DNA of 64,000 nucleotides, from positions 62,001-126,000 of the forward strand of contig CAKUVI010000007.1 in NCBI GenBank assembly GCA_934699095.1, read 5' to 3'. This DNA is from an uncultured Bacteroidales bacterium (GTDB lineage Bacteria; Bacteroidota; Bacteroidia; Bacteroidales; WCHB1-69). Made by a program: the position numbers and the translations under genes. How positions within the stretch are numbered: position 1 is the first letter of the stretch; every line of letters begins with the position of its first letter. Shown here piece after piece: positions 16,629-25,632 of the stretch. The notes under the pieces are model-generated. The model was not told the origin of the DNA. It did no database searches and worked only from the letters and a program-made list of their open reading frames with translations.

Positions 16629-19352
16629 TTATCTTTCAGCCTTGATTGCTGCTTGTGCTGCTGCCAGGCGTGCCACAGGTACGCGGAATGGCGAGCATGA
16701 AACGTAGTTCAAACCGGTCTTGAAGAAGAATTCAACAGAAGCTGGGTCGCCACCGTGCTCACCGCAGACACCGCATTTGAGGTTGTTGCGTGAGCTGCGT
16801 CCTCTTTCCACACCGATTTTCACGAGTTCACCCACGCATTCTTGGTCGAATGTGTTGAATGGGTCGGCCTCGATGATCTTGTCGGCCACATATTTGTGAA
16901 CGATAGCGTTCACATCGTCGCGTGAGAAACCGAAGGTCATTTGGGTGAGGTCGTTTGTGCCGAATGAGAAGAACTCGGCAACTTCAGCGATCTTATCTGC
17001 GACTAAAGCGGCGCGAGGAATCTCGATCATGGTGCCGAATTTATATTCAAATTTGACGTTATAGTGTTGTTGAACTTCGGCCAAAACTGTGTCGGCGATG
17101 GCTTTTTGGTGTTTGAGCTCCTTGGAGTTGATGGTAAGTGGAACCATGATTTCCAAGATAGGGTGCATGCCTTCGTTGAGGAGTTCAGCTGTTGCGCTGA
17201 AGAGGGCGCGGAACTGTGTCTCTGTGATCTCGGGATAGATGATGCCGAGACGAACACCGCGGAGACCCATCATCGGGTTCACTTCGTGGAGGGCGTCGAT
17301 GCGTTTCTTGATTTCTTCATATTCCAAGCCGCGTTCTTTGGCTACGATGCGTTGTTTTTCCTCTGTTTGGGGAACGAATTCATGCAATGGAGGATCCATG
17401 AGACGGAATGTGAGAGGTTTGCCGTCCATTACTTTGAGGGTGCCTTTTGCAGCCTCGCGGATGTAGGGTTCGAGTTCTTTGAGGGCGGCAACTCTCTCTT
17501 CGCGGGTGTTTGCGAGGATCATGTTGCGGAGTTTCTCAAGAGGTTTTTCGCTATTCTTGCCGTAGAACATATGTTCGATGCGGAACAGGCCGATGCCTTC
17601 AGCGCCGAAGTTGAGAGCAGTTTGTGCGTCTTCAGGAGTGTCGGCGTTGGTGCGCACGCCCATGGTGCGGTATTTGTCAACCAGTTTCATGAACTCTTGG
17701 AAGAGTGGGTTTTCAGTTGCGTCGATCATCTTCACTTCTTCTCCATAAACCCAGCCTTTTGAGCCGTTCAAGCTGAGGATGTCGCCTTCCTTGAAGGTCT
17801 TGCCTTCGATGGTGAGGGTGCGGTTCTCCATGTCGATCTTGAGGGCGTCGCAGCCTACGATGCAGCATTTGCCCCAGCCACGTGCCACGAGAGCGGCGTG
17901 AGAGGTCATACCACCGCGTGCGGTGAGTATGCCAGTGGCGGCGCGCATACCTTCCACGTCTTCCGGATTTGTCTCTTCACGAACGAGGATGTTCTTTATC
18001 TTCTGTGATGTGTATTCTTTTGACTTGTCGCTGTCGAATGCTATTCTGCCGACTGCACCGCCAGGACCTGCTGGCAGACCTTTGGCGATGACGGTGTGGT
18101 TTTTCTCGTCAGTCGAGTCAAGGATGGGGTGGAGGAGTTCGTCAAGTTGTGCAGGAGCCACACGGAGAACAACTTCCTTTTCATCGATGAGACCTTCGTG
18201 GAGCATGTCGAGGGCCATGGTCATAGCGGCAACGCCGGTTCGTTTGCCCACGCGGCATTGTAACATGTAGAGCTTGCCTTCCTGAATGGTGAACTCAATG
18301 TCGAGCATGTCCTTGTAGTTTTTCTCAAGGATGGCGCGTATGTCGCAAAGCTCCTTGTAGGTCTCGGGCATGAGTTCCTGCATTGAGTGGAGGTGCTTGT
18401 TCTGCTCGTTCTTTGTGTCGTCGTTGAGCGGGTTCGGAGTGCGGATACCTGCCACCACGTCTTCACCTTGTGCGTTGATGAGCCATTCTCCATAGAATTG
18501 GTTGTCTCCGGTAGCAGGGTTGCGGGTGAAGGCAACGCCAGTGGCTGAATTGTCGCCCATGTTACCGAATACCATTGCTTGTACGTTAACAGCTGTGCCC
18601 CAGTCGTCCGGGATGCCTTCGATACGACGGTAGGATATGGCTTTCTTTCCGTTCCAGCTCTTGAAAACAGCCTTGATGCCGCCTTCCAACTGAGCCTTTG
18701 CATCGTCAGGGAACTCGGTGCCTAAGACTTCCTTCACCTTTGCCTTGAATGCGTTAGCGAGTTCAAGAAGCTCCTCAGCGGTGATCTCGGTGTCGCTTGC
18801 ATAGCCCTTGTTTGCCTTGAATTCGTCAAGCATGTCGTCAAGGATCTTGCGGATGCCTTTTCCGTCGGCTGGCTCGATTCCTTCAGCCTTCTCCATTACA
18901 ACGTCGGCATACATCATGATGAGACGACGGTATGAATCATATACGAAGCGAGGATTGTTAGTCTTCTTTATGAGTCCTGGAATTGTCTTGGAACTCAAAC
19001 CGATGTTGAGCACTGTGTCCATCATGCCAGGCATTGAACTGCGGGCACCAGAACGACAGGAAACCAACAACGGATTCTCAGAGTCGTCGTATTTGAGGCC
19101 CATAATGTTCTCAACATTCTTCATTCCGGCCCAAACCTCGTCCATTAAGCCGGCTGGAAGTTGGCAGTTGTTGCCATAATATGCTGTACAGCATTCTGTT
19201 GTTATTGTCAGACCAGCGGGAACAGGCAGTCCGAGCAGACACATCTCAGCGAGATTGGCGCCCTTGCCTCCCAATAAATTTTTCATGTCAGCCTTACCTT
19301 CAGCTGTCTTTCCGCCAAAAGTATAAACATACTTCACTTCGTTTTTTGCCAT
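16629..19352 (-). CDS. ppdK: Pyruvate, phosphate dikinase
   Basis: Interconverts pyruvate, ATP and phosphate with PEP, AMP and pyrophosphate. It is common in anaerobes that run glycolysis with pyrophosphate. From the ATG at 19352 the protein is 907 aa. The N-terminal ATP-grasp region has VYTFGGKTAEGKADMKNLLG and KGANLAEM, with RSGARSSMPGMMDTVLNIG. The phospho-histidine swivel motif is GGMTSHAALVARGWGKCCIV. The C-terminal PEP/pyruvate barrel has the catalytic Cys segment KCGVCGEHGGDPASVEFF. An upstream in-frame ATG at 19454 adds 34 residues, but it lies above the probable promoter at 19398-19405. No pyrophosphatase or pyruvate kinase gene is near. Confidence 0.95.
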   Translation of the reverse strand: MAKNEVKYVYTFGGKTAEGKADMKNLLGGKGANLAEMCLLGLPVPAGLTITTECCTAYYGNNCQLPAGLMDEVWAGMKNVENIMGLKYDDSENPLLVSCRSGARSSMPGMMDTVLNIGLSSKTIPGLIKKTNNPRFVYDSYRRLIMMYADVVMEKAEGIEPADGKGIRKILDDMLDEFKANKGYASDTEITAEELLELANAFKAKVKEVLGTEFPDDAKAQLEGGIKAVFKSWNGKKAISYRRIEGIPDDWGTAVNVQAMVFGNMGDNSATGVAFTRNPATGDNQFYGEWLINAQGEDVVAGIRTPNPLNDDTKNEQNKHLHSMQELMPETYKELCDIRAILEKNYKDMLDIEFTIQEGKLYMLQCRVGKRTGVAAMTMALDMLHEGLIDEKEVVLRVAPAQLDELLHPILDSTDEKNHTVIAKGLPAGPGGAVGRIAFDSDKSKEYTSQKIKNILVREETNPEDVEGMRAATGILTARGGMTSHAALVARGWGKCCIVGCDALKIDMENRTLTIEGKTFKEGDILSLNGSKGWVYGEEVKMIDATENPLFQEFMKLVDKYRTMGVRTNADTPEDAQTALNFGAEGIGLFRIEHMFYGKNSEKPLEKLRNMILANTREERVAALKELEPYIREAAKGTLKVMDGKPLTFRLMDPPLHEFVPQTEEKQRIVAKERGLEYEEIKKRIDALHEVNPMMGLRGVRLGIIYPEITETQFRALFSATAELLNEGMHPILEIMVPLTINSKELKHQKAIADTVLAEVQQHYNVKFEYKFGTMIEIPRAALVADKIAEVAEFFSFGTNDLTQMTFGFSRDDVNAIVHKYVADKIIEADPFNTFDQECVGELVKIGVERGRSSRNNLKCGVCGEHGGDPASVEFFFKTGLNYVSCSPFRVPVARLAAAQAAIKAER

Positions 19353-19397
19353 TTTCAAATAGTTTTGATTGAAAAAATATTTCTTAAGAATCGGCCG

Positions 19398-19405
19398 CGA
19401 AGATA
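19398..19405 (-). promoter_or_regulatory. Putative -7 box (TATCTTCG) for ppdK
   Basis: A one-mismatch version of TAnnTTTG on the minus strand, about 46 bases before the chosen ATG at 19352. Confidence 0.4.
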
Positions 19406-19556
19406 CAAAAAATACAAGTGCCCCCGACATTTTTATTTGTATGTTTAATTTCAACGTTCGTATTGTAGTGATTAAACTTCACAAAATAACAACGAAATCA
19501 TGAGAATATTTCTTTTAAAAAAAGAGTATTTCCTTCTTTGATAAAAGGATTTTGGC

Positions 19557-19564
19557 TAATTTTG
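19557..19564 (+). promoter_or_regulatory. Putative -7 box (TAATTTTG) for the 19613 operon
   Basis: A TAnnTTTG match with a TTTG at 19537-19540 upstream (16-base spacing). Transcription would start near 19571. Confidence 0.5.
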
Positions 19565-19612
19565 CATTTCCAAATTCATTGAAATTTCAAAATTAACAAT
19601 AATTATAAACAA

Positions 19613-20446
19613 ATGAATCACAGACAATTACTAAAAACATCGCTGCTTTTGGCGATGACTTTTTTTGTGTGCACGGATGCACTTTTTGCACAGGGCACAG
19701 TGAAAACCAGGCACAATGACTTTTGGCTTGATTTTGGGGCGGGCATTGGTTCTTCTACTCTTTACGACAAGGGGACAATCCCTTTCGCCTACCGCGGTCT
19801 CAACAACAGCCTAAGATTTGGATTCACCGACGAGTGGCATCGGTACCACATACACTTTGATGGTGGCAGAACAAAGACAAATCTCCATGACTTGGAAGGA
19901 AAAGTCTATGGCATCAGCCTCAATTTTGACTTCCTCGTTGACTGTGCGCCATACAAGGCTGAAAAACTAGGACGTTGGCACTTCTATACAGGTGTTGCCG
20001 CAGAATCCTTCATGGACCTCAAGCTTATACAAGATTTGGGCAACGCCGCCTCCGCCTTTTCCGCTTTCGGCAATTTGTCACTTGTTGAACAGATGCAGTG
20101 CAACTTCGCATATGACAAGACAAAAACACATCCTTGGATGACATTATTCCTCCGCCTCTCAGTGCCCGTTGTCGGCTTTGGCAACCGTCCCGACTTTATC
20201 TATGTCCACGACGATGCTGGCAATAGCAGCCTGGTCAGCAAACTTACCAGCCACAACGAGAGTTATTTCAAGATGTTTGCGGGTTGCACTACCGATTTCG
20301 GTTTCAGGCTTAACCTTCGAAACGGAAATAAAATAGGTCTATCATACAACTGGAACTATATAACCTCGGGAAAAAAGAGTGCCTACCGCTACGACAACGC
20401 CTTCCACGATTTTTACCTTACTTTTTTGTTCAAAATAAATAGATAA
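19613..20446 (+). CDS. Predicted outer-membrane beta-barrel protein, unknown function
   Basis: A 277-residue protein with a signal peptide (LLKTSLLLAMTFFVCTDALF, AQ). The mature part alternates polar and aromatic residues in the way of transmembrane beta strands (for example DFWLDFGAGIGSSTLYDKG near residue 35). The C-terminus, FHDFYLTFLFKINR, ends in an aromatic-rich strand like many outer-membrane barrels. I recognise no family or ligand. It is followed after five bases by an S41-type peptidase lipoprotein, so the two are probably cotranscribed and may act together in the envelope. Confidence 0.65.
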   Translation: MNHRQLLKTSLLLAMTFFVCTDALFAQGTVKTRHNDFWLDFGAGIGSSTLYDKGTIPFAYRGLNNSLRFGFTDEWHRYHIHFDGGRTKTNLHDLEGKVYGISLNFDFLVDCAPYKAEKLGRWHFYTGVAAESFMDLKLIQDLGNAASAFSAFGNLSLVEQMQCNFAYDKTKTHPWMTLFLRLSVPVVGFGNRPDFIYVHDDAGNSSLVSKLTSHNESYFKMFAGCTTDFGFRLNLRNGNKIGLSYNWNYITSGKKSAYRYDNAFHDFYLTFLFKINR

Positions 20447-20451
20447 ACATT

Positions 20452-21501
20452 ATGAAAAAAATAAATATTATAGTAATTGGTGTTTTAGCAGTTTTTTCTC
20501 TCACATCCTGTGAAAGAATGTTCATGGACGAAGACGAGCCAAAGAACCCTGTCAACGTTTTTGAATATCTATGGAACAAAGTCGATCAACAGTACACTTT
20601 TTTCGATATTAAGGGTGTCAATTGGGATTCAATACACACGGTGTATCGCTCAAAGGTGTTCGATGAGATGAGCGACGACAGCCTTTTCAATGTTTTGGGC
20701 GACATGCTCGGCACATTGAATGACGGTCATACTAACCTGATGTCGGATTTCAACATCTCGAGCAGCGAATCTTTAAGCTATGACATGATAGCAGGATCGA
20801 ATTTCGATCCAAAGGTGATACAGTTGAACTATCTGACACTCCACGGATATACCACCGGCAGCTTTTCGCATAATGCGATTCGCGACGGGAAAGTCGCCTA
20901 CATACGGTATTCTTCGTTTAGCAGCGAGATCTCTGACGAAGATTTGAAATATATAGCAGAAAAGTATGCGGACTGCGATGGCATGATTATAGATTTGAGG
21001 CAGAATGGCGGCGGCAGCGACGTGAATATCGGTAAACTGCTGAGTCTCTTCGACTGCAATCACCAGCCGATTTATTCGGTTGTGACAAAAGCCGGTCCTG
21101 AACATAATAACTTTACCGCGCCCGAGGTGGCCTATGCTCCAGACAAGAGTGTCCTTGATGAACCCTACACCAAACCTGTGGCTGTGCTCATCGACAGAGG
21201 CTCCTTCAGTGCAACATCCTATTTTGCAATCAGTACACAGGCTTTCCCGAACATCAGGCTTTTTGGCGACTATAGCGGTGGCGGTCTGGGGATGCCTAAC
21301 GGAGGAATGTTGCCAAATGGTTGGAAATACAGATTCAGCTGCACCCGCACCATTGCTTTGGACGGCAACGTTTACGAAAACGGAGTTCCGCCTACAGTTC
21401 GCGTCTTGCTTGACCCCGCCGCAGTGGCGCAAGGCAAAGACAATATCATAGAAACAGCCGCCGACTGGATTCAAACCAGCCCCATAGCGTCTGTTTTTTA
21501 A
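20452..21501 (+). CDS. S41 family peptidase, lipoprotein
   Basis: A 349-residue lipoprotein (VLAVFSLTSC, lipid-bearing Cys at residue 20). The first domain carries GTLNDGHTNL with His93, matching the LxDGHT motif of tricorn-core/S41 peptidases. The catalytic core has DLRQNGGG at 181-188 and a nucleophile-region motif RGSFSATSYFA at 249-259. The Lys-containing motif of Ctp-type members is not seen (the comparable region reads DYSGGGLGMPNGG), so a tricorn-like His/Ser arrangement is more likely. There is no clear PDZ domain. The substrate is unknown. It pairs with the outer-membrane protein upstream and ends at a bidirectional terminator. Confidence 0.82.
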   Translation: MKKINIIVIGVLAVFSLTSCERMFMDEDEPKNPVNVFEYLWNKVDQQYTFFDIKGVNWDSIHTVYRSKVFDEMSDDSLFNVLGDMLGTLNDGHTNLMSDFNISSSESLSYDMIAGSNFDPKVIQLNYLTLHGYTTGSFSHNAIRDGKVAYIRYSSFSSEISDEDLKYIAEKYADCDGMIIDLRQNGGGSDVNIGKLLSLFDCNHQPIYSVVTKAGPEHNNFTAPEVAYAPDKSVLDEPYTKPVAVLIDRGSFSATSYFAISTQAFPNIRLFGDYSGGGLGMPNGGMLPNGWKYRFSCTRTIALDGNVYENGVPPTVRVLLDPAAVAQGKDNIIETAADWIQTSPIASVF

Positions 21502-21524
21502 CAGAATGAACATTCTGATAATAA

Positions 21525-21551
21525 AAAGAGGCAGGTTCTACCTGCCTCTTT
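21525..21551. terminator. Bidirectional terminator
   Basis: AAAGAGGCAGG (21525-21535) pairs with CCTGCCTCTTT (21541-21551). A-rich and T-rich flanks allow it to stop transcription from both convergent genes. Confidence 0.85.
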
Positions 21552-21571
21552 CTTTTAAAAACTAAAGTTGT

Positions 21572-22060
21572 TTATTCTTCATTGTAGGCAATGCCCGTGT
21601 ATGTTCTCGTATCATTGTCATAGAAGACCACAACAGTATTGCCGGCCTCGACTTGTCGTTTCATCCATATAGTCAATTCGTCATAATCGGCAGTGGTTAT
21701 CCTGTCAACGATGTCTTTTGACTGGAATTTTGACATTAAGTTGGAGTATTCGGTATCAGTGCTGTTTACAAAAGTGAAATGCCACTTTGTGTCGTATGTC
21801 ACAACCAAAAGTCTGTCTGATATTTTGGAAAGTGATACTAACTTTGAAAAAATGTGAACATCTGATATGTAGGAGTTTATCTTCTCCTGATCCAGGTTTA
21901 AATCACTGACATCGACGTTTGTAGAACGATCTTCAACATTTTCTGTTTCAGTTTCAGGTGTGAATTCATCGACAAGTTCTATTTTTTCACAACCAGAAAA
22001 AGAAAGGGAAACTGTCAAAACAGCTAATAGTATAAAATTAGCCATAAAGAATCTTTTCAT
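21572..22060 (-). CDS. Small lipoprotein, unknown function
   Basis: A 162-residue lipoprotein. The signal and lipobox are FILLAVLTVSLSFSGCEK, with the lipid Cys at about residue 24. An acidic linker follows (ELVDEFTPETETENVEDRST). A globular C-terminal part is rich in aromatic residues and includes DRLLVVTYDTKWHFTFVNS and NTVVVFYDNDTRTYTGIAY. I recognise no family. It is a single-gene unit between the terminator at 21525 and a long leader with 18-bp tandem repeats. Confidence 0.6.
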   Translation of the reverse strand: MKRFFMANFILLAVLTVSLSFSGCEKIELVDEFTPETETENVEDRSTNVDVSDLNLDQEKINSYISDVHIFSKLVSLSKISDRLLVVTYDTKWHFTFVNSTDTEYSNLMSKFQSKDIVDRITTADYDELTIWMKRQVEAGNTVVVFYDNDTRTYTGIAYNEE

Positions 22061-22115
22061 TTTTAATAAATTTTGTTTATGAATAAATTAAGTTTTTAGG
22101 TTGCCATGAATTTGT

Positions 22116-22140
22116 CTATGCGCCCGTGGCAGGCGCATAG
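22116..22140. repeat. Inverted repeat CTATGCGC/GCGCATAG
   Basis: Eight-base arms (22116-22123 and 22133-22140) surround CCGTGGCAG, within the leader of the minus-strand lipoprotein gene. The core TATGCGC(C)CGTGGC also occurs at 6714-6726. Confidence 0.65.
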
Positions 22141-22226
22141 TGTCAAATGTTTAACTATTTCAAAAAACTTGAATATTTTGTTTAAATCATTCATAATTGT
22201 TTTTGTATCAGTTGATTAATATTTTA

Positions 22227-22277
22227 TTTCGTTGTTTCAACTTGTTTCGTTGTTTCAACTTGTTTCGTTGTTTCAAC
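22227..22277. repeat. Three tandem copies of an 18-bp unit (TTTCGTTGTTTCAACTTG)
   Basis: Copies at 22227-22244, 22245-22262 and 22263-22277 (the last truncated to 15 bases). Each unit contains GTTGTTTCAAC, which can form a four-base stem. On the minus strand the array lies at the very start of the predicted transcript of the lipoprotein gene at 21572-22060. Confidence 0.85.
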
Positions 22278-22281
22278 GACG

Positions 22282-22289
22282 CAAATATA
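22282..22289 (-). promoter_or_regulatory. Putative -7 box (TATATTTG) for the small lipoprotein gene
   Basis: An exact TAnnTTTG match on the minus strand. It predicts a start near 22275 and a leader of about 215 nt that begins with the 18-bp repeats. Confidence 0.5.
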
Positions 22290-22972
22290 AAAATTTTTTT
22301 CTTATTGAAAACTCTTAAAAAAAAGTTAAAATTTCAGTCCTCTTGAAAAAGGCAATAGTGAAATAAGTACAAAAGTTAAAGAATCCCTATGTTTTTTGCA
22401 TTATAATCAAGTTAATGTTAATAAACAAATTATAAATCTGTATTAAGATGTGGAGGTTTATAATAGTTCGCGGAAGAAGCTTTGTTTGACAATACACAGA
22501 AGTCAGAAAAATAATTGCTGTCCACAAAAAATCTTTGAGGCTGACAAATACGTTGGAATATGTCAGACCGTTTGTTTTTCTTCACTTTCTTTGATAGCCC
22601 CAAGGAAAACTGTGATATCGCAGTTTTTATCAAGAAAAAAATATCAAATAAAAGACCTAAATTATTCCAACCATTTGAACGTCAATGATTTGTTGTGGTA
22701 GTCTACTTTTTGTTTGCCGGTGTGCCCCGATTTAGGCGGAATGAGCGAATCACCCCGTCTCTACAATTGCGGTAAACATTATTCCAACGTTTATCAACAG
22801 CAAAAGAGGGGGCTTGGAATTTGACATAGTGCTGACACAATCTGATTTACAATGAGTCGATACGTGATTTTTCATAATAATTTCGTTTTAGCGGACAGCG
22901 ATAATGAAGAAATACAAATTCGAAGGGTTAGATTAAATTTTTTAACACATGGATTGAATAACAAATATTTGT

Positions 22973-22980
22973 TAATTTTG
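22973..22980 (+). promoter_or_regulatory. Putative -7 box (TAATTTTG) for the TonB-receptor-like gene
   Basis: A TAnnTTTG match. Transcription would start near 22987, only 7-16 bases before the candidate ATGs at 22994 and 23003. Confidence 0.45.
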
Positions 22981-22993
22981 CAGCTTGAAAAAA

Positions 22994-25549
22994 ATGCTGA
23001 GTATGCGAAAATATATATTCTTTCTGCTTGTACTGATTTGTGCCAATTCCGTATTGTTTGCCCAAGATGACAAAGGCAATAAAAAGTCGAAAAAAAACAA
23101 CAAAACTGAGGCTAACGCCGCTCAAGGCGATGAAGCGCAGAATGCTGCCGCGGCTGTGGTTGGCGATGGCCAAGACGATGAAAATGACAGTGGCACCGGC
23201 AATTTTGTGCCCGGTCTGCTCCACAGCAGTTCGGATGTATATACCAACAACACCTCATATACTTTCAGCATAGCCTATTTCCGCGCTCGTGGCTACGACA
23301 ACAAGTATCAGGAGGTGTTCGCCAACGGCTTCGATATGAACAGCATGGTCACCGGCCGTGCCAACTACTCGCAGTGGGGCGGTCTGAACAATATCTTCCG
23401 CTATCCGGAGAGTGTCACCAACATGAATGTGGCCACTTTCGATTTCGGCGACATAGGCGGTGCCAGCAACTACAACCTGCGTGCCAGCAACTTCCGTCGT
23501 CAGCTTCGCGCAACATACTCGTTGTCGAACCGTTCATACAACAACCGTATCATGATCACCGGTTCCACCGGTCTTATGAAGAACGGATGGGCCTTTACGG
23601 GCTCTCTCTCCACCCGTTTCGGCAACAACATTTCCTATGTGAAAGGCACGTCATATAATGGTTTTGGATTGTTCTTGGCCGGTGAGAAGAAGATAAACGA
23701 CGAGCACTGGCTCAATTTGACAGGGTTCGCATCTTATATACAACGTGGGATGCAGTCGAATTCAGTGCAGGAGGCATACGACCTTCTCGGTGACAACTAC
23801 TACAACGCCAATTGGGGTTGGTATCAGGGCAAGATGCGCAATGCCCGTGTTCGTTCGCAGTGCGAACCGACCCTCCTGCTCACCCATACATTCGCCCCTG
23901 CAAACAACAAGTTGAGCGTTCAGACAACGATAGGGACTTCCTTCGGTTTCAACAACACCACATCGCTTAACTGGTACGACGCTCCCGATCCGCGTCCCGA
24001 TTACTACAGATATCTCCCGTCTTACCAAATAAACAACGGCGACACATCAGGAGTTTACAACGACATTATCGGATTATGGACAAGCAACGACGAATCTTAT
24101 ACGCAGATCAACTGGGATAACCTGTATAATGTGAACCTTTTGGCCGCTGAACAGGGAAAACGTGCGCAGTATATGGTTGAGAACAGACGCTACGACCAGA
24201 TACAGGGCGGTATAAGTTCAATACTTAATTGGTCTTTCAGCGAACACTGGAGCCTCTATGCAGGCTATTCGTTCAGGGGAATGCAACAGCATAATTACAA
24301 AACCATCGAGGACTTGCTCGGTGGTGCCTACTGGATCGATGTGGACAAGTATTCTGAGGGCGATTTTCCTGAGGATCAGAATGTTCAGTATAACGACCTC
24401 CTTCATAAAAATGACACTCTCCACGAGGGGGATGTGTTCGGATATGACTATAAATACAACATGTTCCAGGAAAAGATCTGGGGTGTACTAAAAGGCAGCT
24501 ACAACCATTGGGACCTCAACTTCGGACTCAAGCTCGGCGCTTCCCAGCTCTGGCGAACCGGCAATATGCAAAACGGTCGTTTCCAAGAGAATTCCCTCGG
24601 CAGATCGGCGTTGAAAAATAACATTGACTACGGTGTACGCCTCGGTGCCACATACAAGATAAACGGTCGCAACTACATAGTATTCAACGGTATGGCTGAA
24701 ACCCGCGCGCCCAATATCCTCAACTCATTCCTGTCACCACGTATAAATAATAACTATGTGAATGGCATCACTAACGAGAAAATCCTCTCGGGCGACCTGT
24801 CCTACGTTCTGAACTATCCTGTCATAAAGATGCGCGTCACCGCTTTCTTGACCCAGATTTATGACGCAACACGCCTGATCAGCTTCTATCATGACGATTA
24901 TTCCACAATGGTCAACTACGCTATCTCCAATATTGACCAGCGCCATCTCGGAGTGGAGGCGGGTGCCGAGATCAAGTTGGGCAGCATGTTCTCTCTGATT
25001 TTGGCCGGAACGTGGGGCGATTACCGCTACACAGACAGGGCAAATGTTGCGATGAACGCTGAAAACGGCACCGACTTCGAGGGTGAGATGGACGGCACGG
25101 TATATTGGAAGAACTTCCATGTGGCAGGTACCCCGCAAGTCGCCGCTACAACAGGACTCAAGTTCAACTACAACTACTGGTGGGTGAACATAAACGCCAA
25201 CTACTTCGACAAGATATACTGCGACCTCAATCCGGAGCGCAGGACCTCTGCCGCACGCGGTTCCTTGGACGAAAATTCCGAATTGTATCACCAGGTTGTT
25301 GACCAGACAAGACTCAAGGGCCAATTCACACTGGACCTTTCTGTCAGCAAGTCTTGGCGCATCCAGAGAAAATACACTATCGGTTTCAACGCAAGCATTA
25401 CAAACCTTCTCAACAACAAGAAACTGGTGACAACCGCATGGGAGCAGTATCGCTTCGACTATACAAACTACAATGTCAACAAATACGCCAACAAATACTA
25501 CTATGCGTTCGGCACCACATTCTACCTTGGTGTTTACTTCAACTTATAG
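22994..25549 (+). CDS. TonB-dependent receptor-like outer-membrane beta-barrel
   Basis: About 850 residues with a signal peptide (MRKYIFFLLVLICANSVLFA from the ATG at 23003; the ATG at 22994 adds three residues). A Lys/Asn/Ala-rich linker covers roughly residues 25-75. The following part resembles the end of a plug domain and its entry to the barrel (VFANGFDMNSMVTGRANYSQ; DFGDIGGASNYNLRASNFRR). Long stretches of amphipathic strands follow to a terminal aromatic strand (YAFGTTFYLGVYFNL). The usual N-terminal carboxypeptidase-like domain and most of the plug are missing. It could be a plug-reduced receptor or an outer-membrane channel for another system. Monocistronic, upstream of bamD. Confidence 0.75.
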   Translation: MLSMRKYIFFLLVLICANSVLFAQDDKGNKKSKKNNKTEANAAQGDEAQNAAAAVVGDGQDDENDSGTGNFVPGLLHSSSDVYTNNTSYTFSIAYFRARGYDNKYQEVFANGFDMNSMVTGRANYSQWGGLNNIFRYPESVTNMNVATFDFGDIGGASNYNLRASNFRRQLRATYSLSNRSYNNRIMITGSTGLMKNGWAFTGSLSTRFGNNISYVKGTSYNGFGLFLAGEKKINDEHWLNLTGFASYIQRGMQSNSVQEAYDLLGDNYYNANWGWYQGKMRNARVRSQCEPTLLLTHTFAPANNKLSVQTTIGTSFGFNNTTSLNWYDAPDPRPDYYRYLPSYQINNGDTSGVYNDIIGLWTSNDESYTQINWDNLYNVNLLAAEQGKRAQYMVENRRYDQIQGGISSILNWSFSEHWSLYAGYSFRGMQQHNYKTIEDLLGGAYWIDVDKYSEGDFPEDQNVQYNDLLHKNDTLHEGDVFGYDYKYNMFQEKIWGVLKGSYNHWDLNFGLKLGASQLWRTGNMQNGRFQENSLGRSALKNNIDYGVRLGATYKINGRNYIVFNGMAETRAPNILNSFLSPRINNNYVNGITNEKILSGDLSYVLNYPVIKMRVTAFLTQIYDATRLISFYHDDYSTMVNYAISNIDQRHLGVEAGAEIKLGSMFSLILAGTWGDYRYTDRANVAMNAENGTDFEGEMDGTVYWKNFHVAGTPQVAATTGLKFNYNYWWVNINANYFDKIYCDLNPERRTSAARGSLDENSELYHQVVDQTRLKGQFTLDLSVSKSWRIQRKYTIGFNASITNLLNNKKLVTTAWEQYRFDYTNYNVNKYANKYYYAFGTTFYLGVYFNL

Positions 25550-25608
25550 TGAAAATCCTAACGGGAATTTCGTGTAAAAGTTTTATCCTTTTGCATTAAA
25601 TAAATCAT

Positions 25609-25616
25609 TATATTTG
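25609..25616 (+). promoter_or_regulatory. Putative -7 box (TATATTTG) for the bamD operon
   Basis: An exact TAnnTTTG match 17 bases upstream of the bamD ATG. It gives a leader of about 10 nt and rules out a start further upstream. Confidence 0.5.
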
Positions 25617-25632
25617 CGCCATATTTTTAAAT

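Larger units (their letters stand above)
22141..22972. other. Non-coding region upstream of the TonB-receptor-like gene
   Basis: No credible gene. It contains the 18-bp tandem repeat and promoter of the minus-strand lipoprotein (22227-22289). It also has a free-standing AAAACTG/CAGTTTT hairpin followed by T at 22606-22628. From about 22700 it is less A/T-rich, without a supported function. Confidence 0.5.

Noticed and set aside
22227..22277. CRISPR-like array
   Set aside because: The 18-bp units are directly adjacent with no spacers, and no cas gene is in the window.
22430..22701. Small overlapping frames on both strands in the 22.4-22.7 kb gap
   Set aside because: No initiation context, no recognisable signal or domain, and opposite-strand frames are mutually exclusive. 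Treated as non-coding.
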